Origin: Candidatus Iainarchaeum sp. | GTDB lineage: Archaea; B1Sed10-29 | Direction: 5' to 3' | DNA length: 16,323 nt | NCBI GenBank assembly: GCA_003553825.1 | Contig: PWFL01000021.1 | Coordinates: forward strand, 1 to 16,323 | Part shown: positions 5,744 through 12,327 of the stretch, piece by piece | Position numbering within the stretch: position 1 is the first letter of the stretch | How the letters are laid out: every line of letters begins with the position of its first letter | The notes under the pieces: generated by a model | Told to the model about the DNA's origin: nothing | Seen by the model: the letters and a program-made list of their open reading frames with translations, nothing else | Database searches by the model: none | Translations under genes and position numbers: made by a program

Positions 5744-6415
5744 ATGTCCAGAGAAGAAAATAGAAAGATAGAGTCCGGAGTTTTCGATGAATACACGAAG
5801 AAAACTATTTATAAGCTACAGAACAAAGGATACTTCGACACACTTGACTTCCCAATATCCACCGGAAAAGAAGCGGATGTATACAGAGGAACCACCAGAG
5901 ACGAGGAACATGTAGCAGTGAAAATATACAGAATAGAAACATCAAATTTCAAGGACATGAAGAAATATCTAGCCTTTGACCCTCGGTTCGACGAAGTGAG
6001 GAACAATAAAAGAGGAATAGTAAAACAATGGTGTAAAAAAGAATACAAAAACCTCAGAGACGCAAATGAAGCAGGTGTTAGATGCCCCAAACCCATCAAA
6101 GCCATAAACAACGTTCTAGTAATGGAGTACATAGGGAGAGAAGACGGTTCACCAGCACCACTGCTAAAAGACGTGGAAGTGGAAAAGCCAAAAAAAGTGA
6201 TAAAAAAGATTGAAGAATACATAGACACTCTTTACGATGAAGCAGAATTAATCCACAGCGACTTGAGCGAATTCAATATTTTAATCCAGGATCAAGAGCC
6301 AGTACTGATAGATATGGGACAAGCAGTGAGCACCAAGCACCCACAGGCGGAAGAGTTCCTTGAAAGGGATAGAGATAACCTGGAAAAAATCTCGAAACAA
6401 TCCAAATTCAAATAA
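5744..6415 (+). CDS. rio1: RIO1-type atypical serine protein kinase
   Basis: The 223-residue protein has all RIO kinase landmarks. These are the nucleotide loop STGKEADVYRG (39-49, the RIO1 form of the P-loop), the catalytic Lys in VAVKIYRI (K60), and the catalytic loop LIHSDLSEFNIL with D173 and N178. The metal-binding segment IDMGQAVS (D190) follows. RIO1 acts late in small ribosomal subunit maturation, where its ATPase activity promotes release of assembly factors, and archaeal RIO1 is usually near eIF1A and Pno1/Dim2. Here Pno1 follows about 500 bases downstream, as the C-terminal half of a fusion protein. It is slightly short relative to other RIO1 proteins because of a trimmed N-terminus. 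The start at 5744 is the first ATG and no stronger site is evident. Confidence 0.94.
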   Translation: MSREENRKIESGVFDEYTKKTIYKLQNKGYFDTLDFPISTGKEADVYRGTTRDEEHVAVKIYRIETSNFKDMKKYLAFDPRFDEVRNNKRGIVKQWCKKEYKNLRDANEAGVRCPKPIKAINNVLVMEYIGREDGSPAPLLKDVEVEKPKKVIKKIEEYIDTLYDEAELIHSDLSEFNILIQDQEPVLIDMGQAVSTKHPQAEEFLERDRDNLEKISKQSKFK

Positions 6416-6459
6416 AAACGCATTTAGGCTTAGAAAATACATAAAAATAAGAAATATAA

Positions 6460-6478
6460 AGGAGAGAAGAACTCTCCT
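6460..6478. terminator. Hairpin between convergent genes
   Basis: AGGAGAG (6460-6466) and CTCTCCT (6472-6478) form a 7-bp stem with a 5-base loop, 45 bases after the rio1 stop and 27 bases after the end of the minus-strand small ORF. On the minus strand it is followed by a T-rich stretch (ttatatttctta). It could terminate or stabilise transcripts from either side. Confidence 0.4.
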
Positions 6479-6504
6479 CAGTTTACAAGAATAAATAGGT
6501 TAAA

Positions 6505-6624
6505 TTATATCTTTTTTCCTTTCGTGTTCTTCACTTTGCCTTTTTTAAGATCTTTATTCATCTTATTTATAGCTGATTCAATTTTTTTCGGATCATTTCT
6601 CTTATTTTTGGAAATACTGTTCAC
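6505..6624 (-). CDS. Candidate 37-39-residue basic micro-protein
   Basis: On the minus strand an open frame runs from GTG at 6624 (first possible start after an in-frame TGA) to TAA at 6505-6507. Its product includes SKNKRNDPKKIESAINKMNK and a Lys/Gly-rich tail ending GKKI. Its purine-rich, Lys-dominated composition matches real genes here. The GTG at 6622-6624 overlaps an excellent ribosome binding site, GGGGGTGA (6621-6628), and the codon correctly spaced from it is ATT at 6613-6615, so initiation may be at ATT. A TATA-like element (gtttatatgg on the minus strand, about 6684-6693) lies upstream. No family is recognised. It is convergent with rio1. Confidence 0.4.
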   Translation of the reverse strand: MNSISKNKRNDPKKIESAINKMNKDLKKGKVKNTKGKKI

Positions 6625-6639
6625 CCCCGATCATTTTTT

Positions 6640-6679
6640 ATGGGTTACGAATCCTATGTCGAGGGTTCAAACCGGTCCT
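6640..6679 (+). pseudogene. tRNA 3'-half-like sequence, possible tRNA remnant
   Basis: The stretch ATCCTATGTCGAGGGTTCAA (6651-6670), followed by ACCGGTCC, resembles the anticodon-stem 3' strand, variable loop and T arm of archaeal tRNAs such as tRNA-Lys/Arg. It shares GTCGAGGGTTC with the tRNA-Asn in this window. The T stem is not complementary (GAGGG against CGGTC), there is no D arm and no matching 5' acceptor strand, so it cannot be a functional tRNA. It could be a degraded tRNA, a remnant left by an integrated element, or chance. Confidence 0.3.
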
Positions 6680-6841
6680 TACATCCATATAAACAGGATG
6701 AAAGACCCTTAAACCTTGGGTGAAGTGATAATAATTAAAAATAGCCTAATATAAATACTTAATCTATAAGAATATTCAAACTTTTTAATAAAACCTGTAA
6801 AGACTTCTTAAATAAATAGTATTTAAGAGATGAATTCCGAA

Positions 6842-6850
6842 TGTTTTTAT
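6842..6850 (+). promoter_or_regulatory. TATA-like element for the HAD-Pno1/top6 operon
   Basis: The sequence gtttttatc lies about 70 bases before the ATG at 6917, predicting transcription start near 6870. This position supports use of ATG 6917 rather than the in-frame ATG at 6830, which would lie upstream of the transcript. Confidence 0.4.
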
Positions 6851-6916
6851 CCAAGGAATCCCTTAACTCGGTTGAAAAGAGAAATTAATAAAACCGATCA
6901 AAAGAGAAGATTGAAA

Positions 6917-8104
6917 ATGAAAAGATATAAAGCAGTTCTATTTGATATTGACGGTACACTCATGACTCTAGACACAGTTATAGAATCACTGAACAAAGCA
7001 ATTGAAGAAAACGGATACGAAAAATTATCCAAAGAAAAAATAATAGAAGAAATGATAGGATACCCATTAATGAAGATACTACCTGAAATACTAGATATCA
7101 CGGAAAAAGAAGCGGAGAAGATAAGCGAAGATTACACCAGCTTCTACATCTCTCATCAAGAAGGTGATAATCTCTACCCAGGAGTAAGAGAAATATTTAA
7201 AGAACTAAGAGAAAAAGGATTCAAAATAGGATTGGTAACAACAAAAAAGAGAGAAGAAGCACTCGCTTCTCTGGAAAAATACCCAGAGATAGAGTACGAC
7301 GTTTTGATCGGTGGGGACGACGTGAAAAACCAAAAACCAGACCCAGAACCAATTGAAAAAGCCTGTGATATGTTAAATATAAATCCAAAAGAAGCGGTAT
7401 ACGTGGGAGACCACAAAGTAGATATAAAAGCAGGTTTGAGCGCAGGATGCGATACAATAGGACTAACCACCGGAGTACACGGAGAAAAAGATTTAGAAGA
7501 GGTTAAAACCGAAAAAGTAGAAATAAAAAACGATATAAGAGATATACTACCAGTGGTTCTGAAAGAAGCAGAAGAAGTAGAAAAAACACTTAAAATACCA
7601 AAAAATAGAATAGGAGCATTAATAGGAGAAAAAGGAGAAACAAAAAAGAAGATAGAACAAGAGACCGATGTTAAGCTCGACATAGATTCAAAAACAGGGG
7701 AAACAACCGTGAAAAGATATATAGGAAGATCTCCTGAGAAGTCAATAAGAGCAATAGACGTGGTCAAAGCCATTGGGTATGGTTTCTCCCCCCGAAAAGC
7801 TTTTAAACTACTAGAACCTAAAGTATACATAGAGATAATTAATATAACACAACACACGAGCGACTCAAATAAAAATATAAACCGTGTAAAATCCCGCTTG
7901 ATTGGAAAAAAAGGAAAAACAAGAAAAACACTGGAAAGATTAACTAAAACAAAGATATCAATAAAAGGAAAGAAAATCTCAATAATAGGTAAAATAGATC
8001 AAATACAACTCGCAAAAAGAGGAATAAAAAAACTAATACAAGGAACACCACACAGAAATGTTTACAAAGACCTGGAACAGAAAAGAAGCCAAAAAACTTG
8101 GTGA
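6917..8104 (+). CDS. HAD-superfamily phosphatase fused to Pno1/Dim2 KH-domain ribosome assembly factor
   Basis: One 395-residue frame holds two normally separate proteins. Residues 1-212 are a HAD hydrolase of the phosphoglycolate-phosphatase/beta-PGM-like type with all four motifs: DIDGT (D10, D12), VTTKK (T108), the KPDP lysine (K140) and VGDHKVD (D165). A cap domain lies at about 16-85. Residues about 222-395 are a full-length archaeal Pno1/Dim2 protein with KH1 (IGEKGETKKKIE, GxxG at 237-240) and KH2 (IGKKGKTRKTLE, GxxG at 330-333). Pno1 binds the 3' region of small-subunit rRNA and works with RIO1 and the Nob1 nuclease. The joint is a short charged helix (about 213-225). Start 6917 is chosen because MKRYKAVLFDIDGT is the usual HAD start and the extension back to 6830 lies upstream of the likely promoter. 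top6B follows after 46 bases. Confidence 0.9.
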   Translation: MKRYKAVLFDIDGTLMTLDTVIESLNKAIEENGYEKLSKEKIIEEMIGYPLMKILPEILDITEKEAEKISEDYTSFYISHQEGDNLYPGVREIFKELREKGFKIGLVTTKKREEALASLEKYPEIEYDVLIGGDDVKNQKPDPEPIEKACDMLNINPKEAVYVGDHKVDIKAGLSAGCDTIGLTTGVHGEKDLEEVKTEKVEIKNDIRDILPVVLKEAEEVEKTLKIPKNRIGALIGEKGETKKKIEQETDVKLDIDSKTGETTVKRYIGRSPEKSIRAIDVVKAIGYGFSPRKAFKLLEPKVYIEIINITQHTSDSNKNINRVKSRLIGKKGKTRKTLERLTKTKISIKGKKISIIGKIDQIQLAKRGIKKLIQGTPHRNVYKDLEQKRSQKTW

Positions 8105-8150
8105 GTTTTCCAGATAATACAAATCCTAATTAAAGCAAGGTGACGCGAAG

Positions 8151-9698
8151 ATGCCCGATCCAGAACAGTTTCAAGAGTTCCAAGAACATTCAGTAGCGGA
8201 ATTTTTCAAGAAAAACCGGCAGATGCTCGGATACTCAGGCAAAATAAAAAGCCTGACCACTGTAGTACACGAATACGTGACCAATTTAATAGACGCGGTG
8301 GAGGAAGAAGAGGACAACCTGCCCGAGGCATTCGTCAAGATAGAAGAATTGGGACCGGAACACTACAAAGTAATAGTGGAAGATAACGGCCCAGGAATAC
8401 CCGAAGACTACATAGGAAGAGCATTCGGGCAGATGCTAGCAGGAACAAAGTTCCACAGATTCATGCAGCAAAGAGGACAGCAAGGAATAGGAGCTGCGGG
8501 AGCAGTGATGTTCGGACAAGTAACAACTGGAAAACCAACCAAAGTAATAACCAGTCAAGGAGACGGTGAAATACTGGAATGTGATCTATCAATAGACGTA
8601 CAGGAAAACAAAGCAACACTGGATAACAAAAAAACCTACAGCGGAGAAATGAAAGGAACCAGAATAGAAACAGAAGTAAAAAACGTGTTGTACCAAAAAG
8701 GAAGATATGGAGTGGACGAATACCTAAGAAGAACAGTGCTGGCAAATCCGCACCTAAAACTAACCTACGTGGATCCAGAAGGAAAAACCATAGTGTACGA
8801 CAGAGCAGTACAGGACCTACCTCCAAAACCAAAAGAGGCAAAACCACATCCACAAGGAGTAACCGTGGACGATTTACTTGGATACGCGATGCAGTCAAAT
8901 TCACAAAAAATCAAATCATTCCTCAAAAACGACTTCACAAGAGTAAGCGGAAAGAAAGCAAAAGAAATACAGGAAAAAGTGAGCTTCGACCTCAACAAAA
9001 GACCAGGGGACCTAAACTGGGACGAAGCAGAAGAACTAGTTAATACATTTGATGAAATAGACTTTATGAGACCACCCACCGATGTACTAGTCCCAATAGG
9101 AGAAGAAAGATTGAAAAAAGCAGTAGAAGAACAATTAGAACCCGAATTCAAAACAGTGATAGAGAGAAAACCAAAAGCATACAGAGGAGGAGTGCCGTTC
9201 GTAGTAGAAGTAGCATTAGCCTACGGAGGAAAAGCAGGAAACGACAACGGGGAAGACGAAATAGAAGCAATGAGATTCTCAAATAGAGTGCCTTTACTAT
9301 TTAATAAAGGATCATGTGCAATAACAAAATCAGTGGACTCAGTTGACTGGGACAGATACGCAGTAAAAGAAAACACGCCATTAACAATACTAGTAAACTT
9401 CACATCAATCCACGTACCCTACATAGGAGCAGGTAAAAAAGCAATAGCCGACGAAGAAGAAATAAAAAAAGAAATAAGACTAGCACTTATGAAAGCAGGA
9501 AGAAAACTCGGAAACTACCTAAAAGGAAAGAGAAAAAAGAAACAGAGACTACAGAAAAAGAAAACATTCGAAACCTACATACCAGAAACAGCGAAATCAC
9601 TCGCAGATATCACTGGGAAAGATGAAGAAGAAATAAGAAAACACTTAGAATCCGTGGTAAAACAAAGATTTTCAGATATAGGGGAAGATGAAGACTGA
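8151..9698 (+). CDS. top6B: DNA topoisomerase VI subunit B
   Basis: The 515-residue protein is the ATPase subunit of the type IIB topoisomerase that relaxes and decatenates DNA by passing duplexes through a transient double-strand break. The GHKL ATPase is at 20-230, with the N box HEYVTNLIDAV (E41, N45), the G1 box EDNGPGIP (78-84) and the G2 box RGQQGIGAAG (108-117). An H2TH-like segment (about 235-300) and a transducer domain (about 310-470) carrying the VPYIGAGKKAIAD loop that contacts ATP follow. Length and motif order are those of the compact archaeal form without an added Ig-like domain. The C-terminus ends in an acidic tail. The start at 8151 has the site AAGGTGA. It is 22 bases upstream of top6A, which encodes its partner. 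Confidence 0.97.
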   Translation: MPDPEQFQEFQEHSVAEFFKKNRQMLGYSGKIKSLTTVVHEYVTNLIDAVEEEEDNLPEAFVKIEELGPEHYKVIVEDNGPGIPEDYIGRAFGQMLAGTKFHRFMQQRGQQGIGAAGAVMFGQVTTGKPTKVITSQGDGEILECDLSIDVQENKATLDNKKTYSGEMKGTRIETEVKNVLYQKGRYGVDEYLRRTVLANPHLKLTYVDPEGKTIVYDRAVQDLPPKPKEAKPHPQGVTVDDLLGYAMQSNSQKIKSFLKNDFTRVSGKKAKEIQEKVSFDLNKRPGDLNWDEAEELVNTFDEIDFMRPPTDVLVPIGEERLKKAVEEQLEPEFKTVIERKPKAYRGGVPFVVEVALAYGGKAGNDNGEDEIEAMRFSNRVPLLFNKGSCAITKSVDSVDWDRYAVKENTPLTILVNFTSIHVPYIGAGKKAIADEEEIKKEIRLALMKAGRKLGNYLKGKRKKKQRLQKKKTFETYIPETAKSLADITGKDEEEIRKHLESVVKQRFSDIGEDED

Positions 9699-9720
9699 AA
9701 AATAAAAATAGGTGAAATAA

Positions 9721-10809
9721 ATGGTTAAAACTGAAGAAAAAGCTTTAAAAGAACTGGATAAATTCGCAGAAAACCTACTAGAACAGCTGAACAAAAAAGA
9801 GGCTCCATCATTCCAAATACCAAGTAGAACTAGGTCAAACGTGGAGTTCGACAAAGAGAAAGAAATAATCGACATAACCGGTAAAAAATCCACCAGATCA
9901 TTCATAAACGCATCACACGTAAGAAAGTTCATGCAAACACTACTAGTGGCTAAAGCAGCAGAAGAATACATAAAAAACGATAGAACAGTTACAAAAAGAG
10001 AACTATACTACAACCTAAAAAGAAAACTCCCAGGAACCAGTAAAAACACTTGGGAAGACGATGATGAATCAAGCGCAGTTATAGAAGACCTAGAAGCAAC
10101 ATTAGGCTTACTAAGACAACAAATGAACATAAGCGCAAAAAGCAGAGGATCAATATACGGAGACATAACCATAAAACAAGCAGGAGATGAATTTTCCTGT
10201 AAAAAATTAGGAAAAGGAGGATGGGCAATCCCAGGAAACGTGGAAGACGTGGAAATAGTTGATTACAACGCGGAAAGAATACTATTCATTGAAACGGAAG
10301 CAATGCAATCAAGACTAATAGAAGAAGGAGCCTACGATGACCTTGACACACTACTAATAACAGGACAGGGAATGGCACCAAGAGGAGTAAAAAGATTTCT
10401 GAAAAGACTTCAAGAAGAAACCGATCTACCAGTAATAGCATTCACAGATGGAGACCCATTCGGATTTTACATCTACAGTGTGTTAAAACACGGATCAATG
10501 GGATTATCCCACGTAAATGACCACTACGCAGTACCGAATTCAAAGTTCGTGGGGATGACAATGGATGACATAGACGAATACGGATTAGAAAACGTTACGG
10601 AAGAACTCGATGAACAAGCCAGGAAAAAAATAGAACACAACATGAACTACGAATGGTTCAAATATCACCCAGAATGGATAGAAGAAATGAAAAAGATGAA
10701 GGAAAAAGGAGTAAGGATAGAACAACAAGCACTAGCGAACAAATCCCTAGAATTCGTGGCAGAAACATACCTACCGGAAAAAATAGAGAACGAGGAATTC
10801 CTACCATAA
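9721..10809 (+). CDS. top6A: DNA topoisomerase VI subunit A (Spo11 homologue)
   Basis: The 362-residue protein is the DNA-cleaving subunit, which pairs with subunit B in an A2B2 complex. The winged-helix/CAP part (about 65-150) includes TKRELYYNLKRKLP, where one of Y96/Y97 is the nucleophile that attaches to DNA 5' ends. The Toprim domain (about 180-310) carries the metal-binding Glu in LFIETEAMQ and the DGDPFGF motif. The C-terminal helices resemble those of the M. jannaschii protein, and the length is normal. The start at 9721 has the site AGGTGA spaced five bases from ATG. It is in an operon with top6B and the HAD-Pno1 gene, a neighbourhood known in archaea that links DNA topology with translation-related genes. 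No anomalies seen. Confidence 0.97.
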   Translation: MVKTEEKALKELDKFAENLLEQLNKKEAPSFQIPSRTRSNVEFDKEKEIIDITGKKSTRSFINASHVRKFMQTLLVAKAAEEYIKNDRTVTKRELYYNLKRKLPGTSKNTWEDDDESSAVIEDLEATLGLLRQQMNISAKSRGSIYGDITIKQAGDEFSCKKLGKGGWAIPGNVEDVEIVDYNAERILFIETEAMQSRLIEEGAYDDLDTLLITGQGMAPRGVKRFLKRLQEETDLPVIAFTDGDPFGFYIYSVLKHGSMGLSHVNDHYAVPNSKFVGMTMDDIDEYGLENVTEELDEQARKKIEHNMNYEWFKYHPEWIEEMKKMKEKGVRIEQQALANKSLEFVAETYLPEKIENEEFLP

Positions 10810-10930
10810 AACCAATTCCCCGTAACAAATAAAAACCAAAGCAACAAAAACTTAATAAAACCCAAAGTCAATAATAATTACGTACAGTAACATAATTACA
10901 CCCAAAAAACAAACCCAAAAACTGATAAAG

Positions 10931-11320
10931 ATGAGAGTACTCAAATACCGAGACAAAGAAGAACTTCTAGAAGCACTAGAAGAGCTAGAAGGAAACGAAG
11001 AAGAAATATACATCTCTCTAAGGCCAACAAAAGAGATAACAGAAGAGATACTGGAAAGAACAGAAGCATTAGAAACTCTAAAATGTCCAGAGAGCTTATA
11101 CTACCAAGTGGGAAAAGAAGTAGAGCAAAAACTACAAGAAAGAGGAGTAAAACTCCAACCAGGAGAATTCACACCTGGAAGACCGAGAAAATACTCTGAG
11201 GAAGAGATAGAAAGAATGATCGAACTCAGGGAAAAAGGTAATTCAGTAAAAGAAATAAGTCAACAGATGGATGTGCCTGTAAGAACAATTTACTTCTATT
11301 TGAACAAAAGACAAGGATAG
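10931..11320 (+). CDS. DUF1699-like protein with C-terminal helix-turn-helix
   Basis: Residues 1-82 resemble the archaeal DUF1699 family: a charged start, then EEEIYISLRPTKEITEEILE, LKCPESLYYQVGKEV and an RGVKLQPGEF segment. These match the family pattern of a FRPS-like strand, a CP-containing strand and a helix followed by G-hxL. Residues 83-129 are GRPRKYSEEEIERMIELREK and an HTH of the resolvase/homeodomain-like type, with SVKEISQQMDVPVRTIYFYL as helices 2 and 3. DUF1699 proteins have no established function that I know of. The HTH makes DNA binding likely. The gene stands alone 121 bases after top6A and converges on a minus-strand gene 13 bases away. The family call rests on remembered similarity and should be treated as moderate. 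Confidence 0.6.
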   Translation: MRVLKYRDKEELLEALEELEGNEEEIYISLRPTKEITEEILERTEALETLKCPESLYYQVGKEVEQKLQERGVKLQPGEFTPGRPRKYSEEEIERMIELREKGNSVKEISQQMDVPVRTIYFYLNKRQG

Positions 11321-11333
11321 AGAAATAGCTTAT

Positions 11334-11666
11334 CTATTCTAAATCAACTTCTCCCTTTTCAAGTTTCTTTAAAACCTCTTCATGTCCTTTTTTAGCTTCC
11401 TCTTCACTATCATATCTCTTAGCGTAAAGAGTGTTCGTGAAATTAGGTTCACCATCCTCATAAGGGAACACGCTGGTCTCGTATATTCCCTCTTCCTTTA
11501 CTTTATCAACAGCATCACCCATAACAAAGCCTTCGAGTTCATCAGTCAAGAGCTTGACTGTTGAAACCTTGTACATTTCTCCATCTATCTTCACTTTATC
11601 GGATTTTACACCTTTTTCCTCTTCCTTTTCTTTTTCAGTTTTCTCCATTATTTCAAAGTCAGTCAT
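11334..11666 (-). CDS. Uncharacterised acidic protein
   Basis: The 110-residue product is not recognised as a named family. Residues 1-25 are a charged, probably disordered tail. Residues 26-110 look like a compact alpha/beta domain: the strand KVKIDGEMYKVST, FVMGDAVDKVKEEG, then YETSVFPYEDGEPNF, and an ending YAKRYDSEEEAKKGHEEVLK. That final pattern (Tyr, SEEEA, GHEE) resembles the C-terminus of small proteins often seen in phage and plasmid contexts, whose function is unknown. The start at 11666 has the site GGAGTGA seven bases upstream, and a TATA box (ctatataaaaatc on the minus strand, about 11709-11721) lies at a normal distance. A second TATA-like element is further upstream. Confidence 0.7.
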   Translation of the reverse strand: MTDFEIMEKTEKEKEEEKGVKSDKVKIDGEMYKVSTVKLLTDELEGFVMGDAVDKVKEEGIYETSVFPYEDGEPNFTNTLYAKRYDSEEEAKKGHEEVLKKLEKGEVDLE

Positions 11667-11755
11667 TCAGATCACTCCGTTCAAGTCTCTATAATTATTA
11701 AGAACGTGATTTTTATATAGTTCGGGGTAGATTTTTATACAATACCTTATTTACA

Positions 11756-11844
11756 TATAAACCAGCACCCTAAAGACTCAGAGAAACAATGATGTATAAA
11801 GATAGTGATGCACCAATAATAGAATGATTTGTAACCAGATCATT
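11756..11844 (+). other. Possible short transcript with a terminal hairpin
   Basis: A TATA-like acatataaacc (about 11753-11763) predicts transcription start near 11782. Sixty bases on is a 9-bp hairpin, AATGATTTG/CAGATCATT (11823-11831/11836-11844, one G-U pair, loop TAAC), followed by TTTTAATATATATAG. Between them is ATGATGTATAAAGATAG with a 13-codon open frame, MMYKDSDAPIIE. It could be a small RNA, a micro-ORF, or only the promoter region of tRNA-Asn, whose TATA box directly follows the hairpin. Confidence 0.25.
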
Positions 11845-11867
11845 TTAATATATATAGAATTTCAGAA

Positions 11868-11940
11868 GTCGGGGTAGCTCAGGCGGAAGAGCACATGGCT
11901 GTTAACCGTGCGGTCGAGGGTTCGAATCCCTTCCCCGACG
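11868..11940 (+). tRNA. tRNA-Asn(GTT)
   Basis: The full cloverleaf is visible. Acceptor strands GTCGGGG (11868-11874) and CCCCGAC (11933-11939) pair, with discriminator G at 11940. The D arm is GCTC/GAGC. Anticodon stem CATGG/CCGTG (one T-G pair) encloses the loop CTGTTAA with anticodon GTT (11901-11903), and the T arm is GAGGG-TTCGAAT-CCCTT with one G-T pair. No intron and no encoded CCA. A TATA box (taatatatatag, about 11846-11857) precedes it closely. Confidence 0.96.
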
Positions 11941-12027
11941 TATCTTTCTTCTAATTTCACAAAACCGAAAAAGAAATATAAATAAGAAGTTCCTCCAAAA
12001 ACCCAAATAAGAGAAAAACTGAGAAAA

Positions 12028-12318
12028 ATGATTAAATCAATCCCAAACCAAACTGCAATCATTCCTATATTATTAAGAATATTTGATCCCTTCAGCAAGC
12101 TATCGGACTTCCTCTTCTACGCAAAGATCATAATAGCTCTAATACTAATATTATACGTTCGAAAAGTGCTAAAATTAGGAACAAAACTAACATTACTAAC
12201 AGGAGCACTCATATTCCTCGTGTTCTTCACTGACCTCTGGATATTTGGATCACTGGAAGTAATAGCTATAACAATAATAGCTTTCTTAGTAATAGGGATA
12301 CTAGGATTCGCATCATAG
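12028..12318 (+). CDS. Small multi-pass membrane protein
   Basis: I do not recognise a family. The 96 residues contain three hydrophobic segments: about 29-43 (FYAKIIIALILILYV), about 53-72 (KLTLLTGALIFLVFFTDLWI) and about 76-95 (LEVIAITIIAFLVIGILGF). They are separated by short turns, and a more polar N-terminus precedes them. A TATA-like aatataaataag (about 11974-11985) gives a leader of about 25 bases. The TAG stop is part of the ribosome binding site TAGGTGA of the next gene, which encodes a charged coiled-coil protein. The two are therefore probably co-transcribed and translationally coupled and may work together. Start 12028 is the first ATG after this promoter. Confidence 0.7.
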   Translation: MIKSIPNQTAIIPILLRIFDPFSKLSDFLFYAKIIIALILILYVRKVLKLGTKLTLLTGALIFLVFFTDLWIFGSLEVIAITIIAFLVIGILGFAS

Positions 12319-12327
12319 GTGAAAAAA

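Noticed and set aside
6524..6712. Plus-strand frame of 62 residues, Phe- and Leu-rich
   Set aside because: It is antisense to the purine-rich minus-strand micro-ORF, crosses the tRNA-like remnant and has no ribosome binding site.
6830..6916. 29-residue N-terminal extension of the HAD-Pno1 protein
   Set aside because: The HAD fold starts at MKRYKAVLFDIDGT, and a TATA-like element at about 6842 would put the transcription start downstream of ATG 6830.
7174..7857. Long minus-strand frame (227 residues) inside HAD-Pno1
   Set aside because: It is a Ser/Phe-rich shadow produced by the purine-rich coding strand, and both plus-strand domains are unambiguous.
11785..11815. Two ATGATG/GTGATG blocks resembling box C of a C/D sRNA
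   Set aside because: No properly spaced CTGA box D is present downstream on the same strand.
11862..12098. Minus-strand open frame of 78 residues
   Set aside because: Most of its C-terminal half is the reverse complement of tRNA-Asn (the familiar GIRTLDRTVNSH-type artefact), so it is not a gene.
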